A DNA stretch of 64,000 bases from Bacteroidota bacterium. Its GTDB lineage: Bacteria > Bacteroidota > Bacteroidia > Chitinophagales > Chitinophagaceae. Location: positions 62,001-126,000 of the forward strand of contig JAEWKK010000012.1 of the NCBI GenBank assembly GCA_023386045.1, written 5' to 3'. A program made the translations under genes and the position numbers. The notes below the pieces were generated by a model, which ran no database searches, was not told where the DNA came from, and saw only the letters and a list, made by a program, of their open reading frames with translations. Positions 18,629-27,766 of the stretch are shown piece by piece (position 1 is the first letter of the stretch; each line of letters opens with the position of its first letter).

Positions 18629-19756
18629 ATGTTAGCCACCAAAGTTACCATGCCTTTTATTGAGCATGATGCCGAGTTATCCCACCGATGGTCTGAAGCC
18701 AGGGCAAAAGAATGGTTCGATAAAAATGGATGGGCTGTAGGATGCAATTATATTCCCAGCAATGCCATCAACCAGCTCGAAATGTGGCAGGAAGAAACTT
18801 ACTCTCCTAAAATTATTGACCAGGAACTCGGCTGGGCTGCCAGCCTGGGTTTTAACACGGTCAGGGTTTTTCTTCACCAGCTTGTATGGGAAAAAGATAA
18901 GGAAGCCTACCTCCAGCGTATAGATCATTTCCTCAACATCGCAAGCAACCATGGCATCAAAACCATGCTTGTTTTATTTGACGCTGTATGGAATCCATTT
19001 CCAAAATTGGGAAAGCAGCCCCAACCCAAGCAATTTGTTCATAATAGCGGATGGGTTCAATGTCCCGGTTATGATATACTAAATAACCCTGAGAGGTATG
19101 ATGAGCTGCAGAGTTATGTGCAGGGCATCGTTTCCCATTTTAAGCACGATGAAAGAGTACTGATCTGGGACCTTTTTAATGAGCCCGACAACATGAACCT
19201 GGCGAGTTATAAAGACGATGATTATATTGCTCACAAGGCGGAGCTTTCCATGGAGCTACTTAAAAAAACCATCAACTGGGTAAGGGCTGTCAATCCTGAT
19301 CAACCTATTACCATGGCACCGTGGCAGGAGAACTGGCATTGTTCGCATAAGGTTTCTGCACTTGACGAATACATGTTTTCACATTCCGATATCATTTCCT
19401 TTCACAATTATGAAGACAGGGAAAACCTGGAGAAAAGAATATTATCCATAAAGCAACGCTACAACAGGCCCATGCTGTGTACGGAGTATATGGCCCGACC
19501 TTTCAAAAGCACATTTGAAGAGATCCTGCCTTTATTTAAAGAACACCAGATCGGTGCCTACAACTGGGGACTGGTAGAAGGAAAATCTCAAACCCATTGT
19601 GCCTGGGATTCCTGGAACGTTGAAAAGCCCCGCGAACCTGAATTATGGTTTCATGATGTTTTTCGCAAGGATGGCACTGCTTACCGTTCAGATGAGGTTA
19701 ATTTCCTGAAATCATTTTTAAAAGTAAAGAAGGAAGATCTCTCTAAAGTTGCCTGA
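18629..19756 (+). CDS. Cytoplasmic GH5-like glycoside hydrolase
   Basis: 375 residues, no signal peptide or membrane segment. The fold is a TIM barrel of the cellulase (GH5/clan GH-A) type: LGFNTVRVFLHQLVW strand, the acid/base Glu185 in WDLFNEPDN and the nucleophile Glu286 in LCTEYMAR. Relatives are often labelled 1,4-beta-xylanase or cellulase, but an intracellular enzyme cannot attack polymers, so it probably acts on an oligosaccharide or transfers sugars. A terminator follows immediately, so it is transcribed apart from the three sugar genes downstream, though they share strand and theme. The true substrate is unknown. Confidence 0.85.
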   Translation: MLATKVTMPFIEHDAELSHRWSEARAKEWFDKNGWAVGCNYIPSNAINQLEMWQEETYSPKIIDQELGWAASLGFNTVRVFLHQLVWEKDKEAYLQRIDHFLNIASNHGIKTMLVLFDAVWNPFPKLGKQPQPKQFVHNSGWVQCPGYDILNNPERYDELQSYVQGIVSHFKHDERVLIWDLFNEPDNMNLASYKDDDYIAHKAELSMELLKKTINWVRAVNPDQPITMAPWQENWHCSHKVSALDEYMFSHSDIISFHNYEDRENLEKRILSIKQRYNRPMLCTEYMARPFKSTFEEILPLFKEHQIGAYNWGLVEGKSQTHCAWDSWNVEKPREPELWFHDVFRKDGTAYRSDEVNFLKSFLKVKKEDLSKVA

Positions 19757-19777
19757 GAAATTTTGATCTCTCGAAGA

Positions 19778-19803
19778 GCACCGCACTGCGGTGCTTTTTT
19801 ATT
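19778..19803 (+). terminator. Rho-independent terminator after the GH5-like gene
   Basis: Stem GCACCGC (19778-19784) pairs with GCGGTGC (19788-19794) around a 3-nt loop and is followed by TTTTTTATTTT. Confidence 0.9.
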
Positions 19804-19872
19804 TTAGGAAATGTTGTGATGGCATGTGGACCATCAGCCATTCCAAAATTTTTTATTCGAGTATATAATTCT

Positions 19873-19934
19873 ACATGTAAACTGTTTAACTAACATGTAT
19901 TTATGAATTTCAATTTATGGGAATACTGGCATGT
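19873..19934. promoter_or_regulatory. Repeated CATGT motif upstream of the glf operon
   Basis: The palindrome ACATGT occurs at 19873-19878 and 19893-19898, exactly 20 bp apart (two helical turns), and a close variant GCATGT at 19929-19934; all three are followed by A/T-rich AAA or ATT. The ATG of the glycosyltransferase is at 19954. The spacing suggests a regulator-binding array or promoter control region, but no regulator is known. Confidence 0.3.
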
Positions 19935-19953
19935 AAATAGCAACTAGGAAAGC

Positions 19954-21135
19954 ATGATCAAAAAAATTGAAGAAGTTTCCTGCGTTTTTTTGCAGGATAT
20001 CGACCTTTTATGCTTTTCCCACTTAAGGTGGGGTTTTGTTTTCCAACGTCCCAATCATTTACTTACCAGGTTTTCAAAACATCAGCGTGTATTTTTTATT
20101 GAAGAACCCATTTTCACTAAAGAGGAAGAAAAACTTTCCATTGAAAATCATAACGAAAATCTTTTCATAGTTACTCCACACCTGCTTGAAGGTTCTTCAG
20201 AAAAAGAGATCCATACCAAACTAAAAGGATTTATAGATGGATTGATTGAAGATAAGAACGTTAAACGCTTTTTCAGCTGGTATTATACACCCATGGCCCT
20301 GCCCTTTACAGATCATTTGAATCCGGAAATGGTGATCTATGATTGTATGGATGAATTATCCGCATTCAAGTTTGCACCTCCGCAGCTGACGATTTTGGAA
20401 AAAGAACTTTTTAAAAAAGCAGATATCGTATTCACGGGTGGCAACAGCATATTTGAATTTAAAAAAGACCAGCACCCCAATATTTATTCTTTCCCCAGCA
20501 GCATCGACAAGGAGCATTTTGGTCTTGCCCGGAACACTAAGTCCGAAGCAGCTGACCAGAGCCATATCCCACATCCAAGATTTGGTTTTTTTGGAGTGGT
20601 AGATGAACGCTTTGATATAGAATTGATCGATGCTGTTGCAAAGTCTAAACCGGATTGGCATTTCGTGATCCTGGGACCTGTAGTTAAGATTGATCCTGCT
20701 CTCCTCCCACGGTACGATAACGTTCATTACCTGGGAGGAAAAAAATATGAGGAATTGCCTTCCTACATTTCCGGTTGGGACATTGCCCTGGTACCCTTTG
20801 CCATGAATGAATCCACGCGATTTATTAGTCCTACAAAAACTCCTGAATATCTCGCTGCAGGCAAGCCTGTCATTTCAACTCCTATCAGGGATGTAGTTCG
20901 TCCTTACGGAGATAACAACCTGGTACATATCGTTTCAAATGCTGAAGAATTTATTGAAGCGGCTGAAAAAGAACTGAACAAAAAACGTAAATCAGCCTGG
21001 TTGAAAAAAGTGGATGAATTTCTTGCTTTTAATTCCTGGGACAGAACATGGGGACAGATGGTCCGCAACATTGAACAAACCTATTTGATCACCACGACTG
21101 AAAAAGCAAAACTGAAGGAGAAGGCATATGTTTGA
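19954..21135 (+). CDS. Glycosyltransferase, GT-B fold (TuaH-like)
   Basis: 393 residues, cytoplasmic. The N-terminal part has LCFSHLRWGFVFQRPNHLL, typical of a group of GT-B enzymes related to teichuronic-acid TuaH. The C-terminal half has FGFFGVVDERFDIELI, a nucleotide-binding WHFVILGPV and the donor-site SPTKTPEYLAAGKPVISTPI, where the E-Y-L region stands for the usual EX7E. The gene overlaps glf by 8 bp, which suggests translational coupling. Because its partner makes UDP-galactofuranose, the donor may be UDP-Galf; that is inference from context only. The acceptor is unknown. Confidence 0.85.
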   Translation: MIKKIEEVSCVFLQDIDLLCFSHLRWGFVFQRPNHLLTRFSKHQRVFFIEEPIFTKEEEKLSIENHNENLFIVTPHLLEGSSEKEIHTKLKGFIDGLIEDKNVKRFFSWYYTPMALPFTDHLNPEMVIYDCMDELSAFKFAPPQLTILEKELFKKADIVFTGGNSIFEFKKDQHPNIYSFPSSIDKEHFGLARNTKSEAADQSHIPHPRFGFFGVVDERFDIELIDAVAKSKPDWHFVILGPVVKIDPALLPRYDNVHYLGGKKYEELPSYISGWDIALVPFAMNESTRFISPTKTPEYLAAGKPVISTPIRDVVRPYGDNNLVHIVSNAEEFIEAAEKELNKKRKSAWLKKVDEFLAFNSWDRTWGQMVRNIEQTYLITTTEKAKLKEKAYV

Positions 21136-22282
21136 TTACCTGATTGTAGGCGCCGGATTTGCCGGCAGTGTTTTAGCAGAGCGACTGGCAACACAGGCCA
21201 ATAAAAAAGTCCTGATCATTGATAAAAGAGATCATATTGCCGGGAATGCGTATGATTATTTTAATAACGACGGCATACTGATACATAAATACGGACCGCA
21301 TATTTTTCATACCAATTCGAAAGAAGTTTTTGAATACCTCGGGCAGTTTACACCCTGGCGTCCATATGAACACAAGGTATTGGCTAGTGTTGACGGACAA
21401 CTGGTGCCAATTCCCATCAACCTGAATACTATTAACCAGTTGTATGGTCTGAATCTTTGCAGTGCGCAGGTAGAAGATTTCTTTGCAGAAAGAGCAGAGC
21501 AGGTACAACGTGTTCAGACTTCTGAAGATGTGGTGGTGAGTAAGGTAGGAAGAGAACTATACGAGAAATTTTTCCGTGGGTATACCCGTAAAATGTGGGA
21601 CCTGGATCCTTCTGAACTGGATGCCAGCGTAACCGCCCGCGTGCCTACAAGAACCAACCGCGATGACCGGTATTTTACCGATATCTACCAGGCCATGCCT
21701 TTATACGGTTACACATCCATGTTCCAGAATATGCTTTCGCATAAGAATATCAAGGTGATGCTGAATACCGATTACAAAGAGATCATTGATATCATACCTT
21801 ACAAGAACCTCATTTTTACAGGTCCTGTTGATGAATACTTTGATTATTGTTATGGCAAGCTTCCCTACCGTTCACTTGAGTTCAAATTTGAAACTATCGA
21901 CAGGGAATTTTTCCAGCCAACAGGCACGGTAAACTATCCCAATGAACAGCTGTATACCAGGATCACAGATTTTAAATACCTGACAGGGCAGGTTCATCCA
22001 AAAACTGCCGTTGTCTATGAATTTCCAAAAGCTGAAGGCGATCCTTATTACCCTGTACCAAGGCCTGAAAATGCAGAACTCTATAAAAAATACCAGCAGC
22101 TGGCAGCTACTGAAAGAAATACCCATTTCGTAGGCCGGCTGGCAACTTACAAGTATTACAACATGGACCAGGTGGTAGCACAGGCACTGACTACATTCAA
22201 AAAGATCATGGGAAATACGGAAGGTAAATTAGTTAATGGAAAAACATTGAATGGACAAACCAATACCATATTGCAATCCTGA
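21128..22282 (+). CDS. glf: UDP-galactopyranose mutase
   Basis: A complete 384-residue flavoenzyme converting UDP-galactopyranose to UDP-galactofuranose. The FAD-binding loop is at the very start (DYLIVGAGFAGSVLAERLA). It is followed by GNAYDYFNNDGILIHKYGPHIFHTN, the active-site KFFRGYTRKMWDLDPSELDASV, RTNRDDRYFTD and the C-terminal FVGRLATYKYYNMDQVVAQAL. The last 32 bp overlap the next gene in another frame, and the first 8 bp overlap the glycosyltransferase, so the three are tightly coupled. This gene fixes the theme of the cluster as galactofuranose. Confidence 0.97.
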   Translation: MFDYLIVGAGFAGSVLAERLATQANKKVLIIDKRDHIAGNAYDYFNNDGILIHKYGPHIFHTNSKEVFEYLGQFTPWRPYEHKVLASVDGQLVPIPINLNTINQLYGLNLCSAQVEDFFAERAEQVQRVQTSEDVVVSKVGRELYEKFFRGYTRKMWDLDPSELDASVTARVPTRTNRDDRYFTDIYQAMPLYGYTSMFQNMLSHKNIKVMLNTDYKEIIDIIPYKNLIFTGPVDEYFDYCYGKLPYRSLEFKFETIDREFFQPTGTVNYPNEQLYTRITDFKYLTGQVHPKTAVVYEFPKAEGDPYYPVPRPENAELYKKYQQLAATERNTHFVGRLATYKYYNMDQVVAQALTTFKKIMGNTEGKLVNGKTLNGQTNTILQS

Positions 22283-24437
22283 GATCTGGGGCGGCATTGA
22301 ATGCACCATCAACAGGGTTCAAAATACATACATTGATCAATTACATCACTCAGGACATTATTATCGCGATGGTGATATAGAACTGCTTTCATCTTTGGGA
22401 ATTAAAAGGATGAGATATCCTTTGCTTTGGGAAAAACATCAGCCGGATAAGAATGATGCGATTGACTGGACCTGGAGTGAAAAACAATTAAATAAACTCA
22501 GGGATAAAAATATAGAAGTAATTGCAGGTTTAGTTCATCATGGTAGCGGCCCTGAATTTACCAGTCTTGATGATCCACAATTTCCTAAGCTGCTGGCAGC
22601 ATATGCTGGAAAGGTGGCCGAACAATTTCCCTGGATCCAATATTATACTCCGGTAAATGAGCCATTGACAACAGCACGTTTCAGTGGCCTTTATGGCATT
22701 TGGTATCCACATGCAAAAGACGACAGTCAGTTTCTTCGCATGCTCCTGAATGAACTTAAAGGAACTGTCCTGGCCATGGAAGCGATAAGGAAAATAAATC
22801 CTGAAGCGCAGTTGGTACAAACCGAGGATCTTGGAAAAACTTACAGCACCCCAGCATTAAAATACCAGGCTGATTTTGAAAATGAAAGAAGGTGGCTGAC
22901 TTATGATATTCTTTGTGGGCGGTTGAACCCTGAGCATAAGCTCTGGAATTATTTTATTAACAATGGAATAAAAGAAGAAGAGCTTTATTTTTTTATCCAA
23001 CACCCCTGCATTCCCGATGTATTTGGCTTCAATCATTACCTCACTTCCGAACGTTTCCTTGATGAAAAAAAGGAATTGTATCCATCACATTTTCATGGCG
23101 GCAATGGTCGTCATCAATATGCGGATGTTGAAGCAGTGAGGGTTAATGTTGAAGAGGAAACCGGAATAGAGATCCTTCTTAAAGAAGCCTGGGAACGATA
23201 CCATCAGCCAATAGCAATTACGGAAGTGCATTTGCACTGTCACAGGGAAGAACAATTGCGCTGGTTCAAACATGTTTGGCAGGCCTGTAATCTATTAGTA
23301 AAGGAAGGTGTTGATATCAGGGGAATCACTTCCTGGGCCCTTCTGGGCTCATATGGTTGGAACAAGTTGCTTACATTACCGGATGGAGATTATGAACCGG
23401 GTGCCTTCGATATGAGAAGTGGTTATCCCAGGCCAACCGCACTGGCTTCTTTTATCAGGGAAATTGCAAACCATCAAATATGCAACAATAAATTTTCTGA
23501 AGAAAAAGGCTGGTGGCAAAGAGAATCCAGGTTTCTTTATGAAGCATGTACAAAAACTATCCAGATGGCATCCAGTCAAACGCCACCTATACTTGTGATT
23601 GGGAAAAATGGAACACTAGGCAAAGCTTTTGCGCGGATTTGTGAAGAGAGGTGCATCAGCTATTATTTGCTAAGTCGCCAGGACTGCGACATCAGCAATA
23701 TTAATTCCATTGAAGCTGCGATCAATCATTATAAACCCTGGGCTGTTATTAATGCTGCAGGATATGTAAGAGTTGATGAAGCTGAAAATGATGCAGCCTG
23801 TTGCATTCGTGATAACACAACCGGACCGGCCAACCTTGCTATCGTCTGCCAGAAACATGGTATTCAACTGGTCAGTTTTTCCAGCGACCTTGTTTTTGAT
23901 GGTCTTAAGCCTACGCCCTATGTAGAAAGCGACATGCCCAATCCGTTAAATGTTTATGGAAAAACCAAAGCGCAATCTGAGATAATGGTACAGAAAGCTT
24001 TCCCTGATGCTCTCCTGATTCGCACTTCGGCATTTTTTGGTCCCTGGGATGAATACAATTTTGCTTACTATGTACAAAAATCTTTGTCACAGTATGAGCC
24101 TATCAGTGTGGCAAGGGATATTTATATTTCTCCAACTTATGTACCTCATCTGGTTCATGCTACCATGGATATTTTGATTGATGGAGAAAAAGGTATCTGG
24201 CACCTTGCAAATAAAGGAGCCCTCACCTGGAGTGATTTTGCCTATAACATTGCAGAACGTTTGAACCTGGATCAATCTCTTATACAATCAAGAAATGCAC
24301 GTGATCTGAATTATGCCGCTCAAAGACCATTCAATAGTGTTTTGGGTAGCGAACGTGGCCACCTGCTTCCCGACCTGGATACTGCACTTGAAGAATTTGT
24401 ACATCAATGCCGTAATGAAAGACGTAAAGTAGCCTAG
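22251..24437 (+). CDS. Fusion: GH1-like glycosidase + RmlD-like sugar-nucleotide reductase
   Basis: One uninterrupted 728-residue frame with two enzyme domains. Residues 1-420 are a TIM-barrel like GH1 beta-glycosidases, with acid/base Glu137 in TPVNEPLTT and nucleophile Glu325 in IAITEVHLH. Residues 445-728 are an extended-SDR/RmlD domain with the Rossmann loop GKNGTLG (451-457), VINAAGYVRVDEAE, SSDLVFDG and the catalytic Tyr569/Lys573 in VYGKTKAQSE. No signal peptide. The start overlaps glf by 32 bp; no better in-frame start exists. The RmlD half suggests reduction of a keto sugar nucleotide and the GH1 half glycoside cleavage or transfer. Their fusion implies one pathway, whose product is unknown. 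Confidence 0.88.
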   Translation: MDKPIPYCNPEIWGGIECTINRVQNTYIDQLHHSGHYYRDGDIELLSSLGIKRMRYPLLWEKHQPDKNDAIDWTWSEKQLNKLRDKNIEVIAGLVHHGSGPEFTSLDDPQFPKLLAAYAGKVAEQFPWIQYYTPVNEPLTTARFSGLYGIWYPHAKDDSQFLRMLLNELKGTVLAMEAIRKINPEAQLVQTEDLGKTYSTPALKYQADFENERRWLTYDILCGRLNPEHKLWNYFINNGIKEEELYFFIQHPCIPDVFGFNHYLTSERFLDEKKELYPSHFHGGNGRHQYADVEAVRVNVEEETGIEILLKEAWERYHQPIAITEVHLHCHREEQLRWFKHVWQACNLLVKEGVDIRGITSWALLGSYGWNKLLTLPDGDYEPGAFDMRSGYPRPTALASFIREIANHQICNNKFSEEKGWWQRESRFLYEACTKTIQMASSQTPPILVIGKNGTLGKAFARICEERCISYYLLSRQDCDISNINSIEAAINHYKPWAVINAAGYVRVDEAENDAACCIRDNTTGPANLAIVCQKHGIQLVSFSSDLVFDGLKPTPYVESDMPNPLNVYGKTKAQSEIMVQKAFPDALLIRTSAFFGPWDEYNFAYYVQKSLSQYEPISVARDIYISPTYVPHLVHATMDILIDGEKGIWHLANKGALTWSDFAYNIAERLNLDQSLIQSRNARDLNYAAQRPFNSVLGSERGHLLPDLDTALEEFVHQCRNERRKVA

Positions 24438-24549
24438 TCTTTCACAATTCATTTAATGCAATGGCACAATAGCTTCCGACATTTGTCGTTACCAAAATCA
24501 GGGAAAGGATTTGGTGGGGAATGAAAGCAAGAACTATAATCATATTCAT

Positions 24550-25914
24550 ATGCAAAAGGTTTATTTACTGCTGCGTAATAACCAGCAGTCAGGTCCTTAT
24601 TCATTAGATGAAATCCTGCAGCTGAATTTAAAACCTTTCGACCTTGTGTGGATGGAAGGCAGAAGTGCGGCCTGGCGCTACCCCTGTGAAATCGAATCAC
24701 TCAAACCTTATGTTCCGGAAGCACCTCAGCCCGATCTTCCCTTCAAGCCCATCGCTACTTCTATTTTGGATGAGACTCAACAGGTACAGCAGCCTGTACC
24801 CATTCCAGTCAATGTTTCAAAAAAGATTTTTGTAAGCCTTCCAGGAAAAATGTTGGCTGCCACTGATATTAATGCAAATGAAAGGAAAGCAGAAATTAAA
24901 AGAACTGAGCCTGGGAACATTGCTACAGCAAAAGAAAGTTTGCAAACCACAAGTGAAGAGCGTCCATTGCATACCAACTATTCCCGCTCTTTGCACGAGG
25001 TTGAAGATGACTATACAAATTGGGTAGTCAAACAAAAAACAAAAAAGAAAACGAAGATCTCCAGAAAGGATATCCTGGTTGTATGTGGTGTTCTTTCAAT
25101 TGTATTATTGGGATATTTCATTTTTTCCAGTCCTTCAGTGATCAGCACTTCTCCCAATCAACAACAGGCAGTGAAAGTGGAAAATCAACCTCCTGAATCT
25201 GCTCCTGTTAATGAAGAAATTCAGAATGTGAATTCAGAACCTGAAATCAATGTGTCACCAAACGAACAATTAAATACAACTGGAGCAACAGAAAAAATCA
25301 GGAAAAATAAAGTAACAACAAGCACAAACAATCTGCCTGCAAACCATCAGGTAAAAACAGATGATGTTCCAATTTCCTCAGTACCCGAAGAAGAGGTGGC
25401 TGTACTAGAAAAAAACCAAACGCTGGAAAACAAGGAAACCAGTCAGCCCAAACAGGAAAAGAAAAAGCTGGGTGAAGTTCTAAAAGGAATTTTTTCCAAA
25501 AAAGATAAGAAGCCTGCAGCAGATCCTGTTGATGAAGAACCTGTACCTGCCAATAACAGACAATCTACCCGGAGAAGCACCCAGGATCAAACTGCCGGCA
25601 GCGCAATTGATTTTGCAACACTGTCTTCAATGATTGACATCAGCTCCAATGAACCAGACAACTGGATGATGGGTATTACAGGTTTGAAAATCAGCCTGCG
25701 AAATAATAATGACCAGAGTTTACAGACCGCCTCTGTTACTGTTTTCTATTACGATAACAATAACCAGCTGCTGGATAAGAAACTCGTTTACTTTAATAAT
25801 GTTGCGGCACACAGCGCAAAAACTGTAGCAGCTCCTGATCATAAGTTCGCTGATCACGTTTCATGGAAGCTCACTTCTGCCACAGCAAGAGAGGATCGTT
25901 ATGCCACACGATAA
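24550..25914 (+). CDS. Membrane protein with N-terminal GYF_2 domain
   Basis: 454 residues from the ATG giving MQKVYLLLRNNQQSGPYSLDE; a TTG 39 bp upstream is less likely because the domain starts right here. Residues 1-60 are a GYF_2 (DUF4339) module (GPYSLDEIL, W-x-E-G-R-S-A-A-W-R-Y). A single transmembrane helix near 180-197 (ILVVCGVLSIVLLGYFIF) follows a basic stretch. Then comes a long low-complexity linker rich in Glu, Gln, Asn and Lys, and a C-terminal beta domain (about 360-454; MMGITGLKISLRNNNDQSLQ). The GYF-type domain usually binds proline-rich partners. The C-terminal domain should be periplasmic. Function unknown. Confidence 0.75.
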   Translation: MQKVYLLLRNNQQSGPYSLDEILQLNLKPFDLVWMEGRSAAWRYPCEIESLKPYVPEAPQPDLPFKPIATSILDETQQVQQPVPIPVNVSKKIFVSLPGKMLAATDINANERKAEIKRTEPGNIATAKESLQTTSEERPLHTNYSRSLHEVEDDYTNWVVKQKTKKKTKISRKDILVVCGVLSIVLLGYFIFSSPSVISTSPNQQQAVKVENQPPESAPVNEEIQNVNSEPEINVSPNEQLNTTGATEKIRKNKVTTSTNNLPANHQVKTDDVPISSVPEEEVAVLEKNQTLENKETSQPKQEKKKLGEVLKGIFSKKDKKPAADPVDEEPVPANNRQSTRRSTQDQTAGSAIDFATLSSMIDISSNEPDNWMMGITGLKISLRNNNDQSLQTASVTVFYYDNNNQLLDKKLVYFNNVAAHSAKTVAAPDHKFADHVSWKLTSATAREDRYATR

Positions 25915-25922
25915 AACAAAAA

Positions 25923-25956
25923 AGCTTCTGCGTAACAGAAGCTCTAAGGTTTTTTA
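25923..25956 (+). terminator. Terminator after the GYF_2 gene
   Basis: Stem AGCTTCTG (25923-25930) pairs with CAGAAGCT (25936-25943) and is followed by CTAAGG and a run of six T. Confidence 0.75.
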
Positions 25957-26243
25957 GGAATTGGTGGCTAGTTAGTTATTTCAAAAGTTTGGATGCTGAT
26001 TGATTATGAATCCAAGTTAATTGTCTAATTGCGAATTATCAAAGCAGGAAAACACTGCTCAGGTAAAATTGCAGTTATTCACATTCCTGTTTTTGCTTTA
26101 AAAACATATCATTTTTGCCGTATCACCTTTTTATCAACATTCAAAAAAAATTTTGACCGTATTTTCCGCAACCGATTAGCTAATGAGATAAGCTCCCTTC
26201 TTCATTTTAAAAATGAATACAGTCATAACAAAAGAAAAAAGTA

Positions 26244-26447
26244 TCAGGGATTACCGTAACTGAATACCTTATCGGTTGTCTTGATTAGCATTGCTTCATA
26301 TTTCGTCAATGCAAGTTGAATGTCTTCATCAGAAAAGCTGGCGGTGAGTGTGAAGTTGTTTGTGTTCATAAGATAACCTATAGCCAGCGTTTTGGAGAAT
26401 AAGGCCATATTGATCAGGCAATCAAATTTGAGGGTTCGCTTGTCCAT
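26244..26447 (-). CDS. Small hypothetical protein
   Basis: 67 residues starting MDKRTLKFDCLINMALF. Composition is balanced and codon third positions look varied, as in a real gene; it also carries a plausible beta-strand/helix pattern (NNFTLTASFSDEDIQLALTKYEAMLI). No family recognised. It stands alone between the GYF_2 gene's terminator and a lipoprotein gene. The 12-bp string around its start (CATGGACAAGCG on the minus strand) recurs about 55 bp upstream, opening a 13-codon frame, which may be a duplicated start region. Confidence 0.5.
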   Translation of the reverse strand: MDKRTLKFDCLINMALFSKTLAIGYLMNTNNFTLTASFSDEDIQLALTKYEAMLIKTTDKVFSYGNP

Positions 26448-26682
26448 GGTAGGGCTTGGGTTTTACACTTTCTTAAAGCTATTCAAAGAATCCCGCTTGT
26501 CCATGAGAAAAATAGGAATTACCAGCACCTTAACCAAATTCACAGGCCTGGAATCCTTTAGCATAGCAGGTTCTGCCAGAACTCATCTAGTTTTCCACAG
26601 GTCAGTTGATCATCATTTAATTGTTTTACCGAATTTTCAGACTCAGCTTTAAGAACTACATTTGATAACGATTCGATAGCAT

Positions 26683-27300
26683 ATGAAAAAACAGTCTTAC
26701 ATTATTTTTTCTCTTCTCTTCGCTGCCTGTCTTGCATCCTGCTCCAGGGATCCAGTAGCTGAACGTAAGGTTTTCTATATGGACGAAGAATTCAGAACCA
26801 ATAGTTTTTTCAGTCCAGGTAGTTGGTGGGTGTATAAAAAGGACAGTCTTACCCAGGATAGCATTTCAGTGATCAGCAGTAGTTTTTCAATTGTTGAACC
26901 TGATACTGCGGATTACAGCTGGCAAAGATCAATCATGACTTATCAGTCATCTTATTATAATGATACTACCACTCTTTCGGGAGATTTTATTCATGCTGCT
27001 TCCATGTTTTATTTATTGGAAACAAAGGGCAATGCTGTTGCTTTGAATTTTTTCTCACTCAAGCCTCCTGGTTTTGTTTTAAACCTTTCACCTTCTTTGC
27101 AAATGCGTTATCGCGAATTAAAAGATACCACGCTTAATGGCCAGCCATTGGGTGCGGTGAGGATATTCGAAAACCTGGTAGCGCCGGCTGATTCTACCCT
27201 ACCAAAAGAATTGTGGTTCGTAAAAAATACTGGAGTTATCCGGAAAGAATTATGGAACGGAGAAGTCTGGTACCTTGACCGGTATCATGTAGTTCAATAA
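26683..27300 (+). CDS. Lipoprotein of unknown function
   Basis: 205 residues with a lipoprotein signal peptide: MKKQSYIIFSLLFAACLASC, Cys20 in lipobox LASC. The mature part starts SRDPVAERKVF and looks like a beta-rich secreted domain (PGSWWVYKKDSLTQDSISV; ELWFVKNTGVIRKELWNGEVW). Similar lipoproteins with a W-W-V-Y-K motif early in the mature chain are common in Bacteroidota, but none has a known role to cite. It ends 4 bp from the convergent DUF983 gene. Confidence 0.75.
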   Translation: MKKQSYIIFSLLFAACLASCSRDPVAERKVFYMDEEFRTNSFFSPGSWWVYKKDSLTQDSISVISSSFSIVEPDTADYSWQRSIMTYQSSYYNDTTTLSGDFIHAASMFYLLETKGNAVALNFFSLKPPGFVLNLSPSLQMRYRELKDTTLNGQPLGAVRIFENLVAPADSTLPKELWFVKNTGVIRKELWNGEVWYLDRYHVVQ

Positions 27301-27304
27301 AAAC

Positions 27305-27766
27305 TTACCAGTTGTTCATCTGCTCCTTGTTGATGCGTTCAGGAATGATGATGTCACCTTTATTCCAGTCTTTACTGTAGGGCACAAAAAATGAAAGCCA
27401 GACAGTTCTTGAAAGTCTCATCAGAGGCGGCTGAAGAAAGACCAGTAAAACTGCATTAAAACCCAGCCACCAGAAGAACCTGGCATCGCGCAGTGAAAAT
27501 CCGATAACAAGCGCCCAAAGAATGCAACTCAGTGCAGAAACCAGAACTGCCAATCCATAGCTGATCATATTGGTTCCATAATAAAAACCTGGCTCCATGT
27601 CTAATGGCTGGCGGCAGACGGGACAGCTGTCATTCATCTTCATGAAGCTTTTCAGCCGGTAAACATTTTTCTCCTGATACATTCTGCCTCGGCGGCAACG
27701 GGGACATTTGTTCTGCAATATGCTGATCAGGAGGTTAGGTTTTGAATCTGATTTGGAAGCACACAT
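27305..27766 (-). CDS. DUF983 membrane protein with zinc-ribbon
   Basis: The start is placed at the ATG giving MCASKSDSKPNLLISILQ (153 residues), since the 30 residues before it in frame are atypical. It has two Cys pairs forming a zinc ribbon, CPRCRRG and CPVCRQPL, then GFYYGTNMISYGLAVLVSAL and a second hydrophobic helix. This is the DUF983 architecture (ribbon, two membrane helices, cytoplasmic tail WNKGDIIIPERIN). Function of the family is unknown. Convergent with the lipoprotein gene. Confidence 0.85.
   Translation of the reverse strand: MCASKSDSKPNLLISILQNKCPRCRRGRMYQEKNVYRLKSFMKMNDSCPVCRQPLDMEPGFYYGTNMISYGLAVLVSALSCILWALVIGFSLRDARFFWWLGFNAVLLVFLQPPLMRLSRTVWLSFFVPYSKDWNKGDIIIPERINKEQMNNW

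Noticed and set aside
26392..26652. 86-residue plus-strand frame
   Set aside because: It overlaps a better minus-strand gene and has an unlikely composition.
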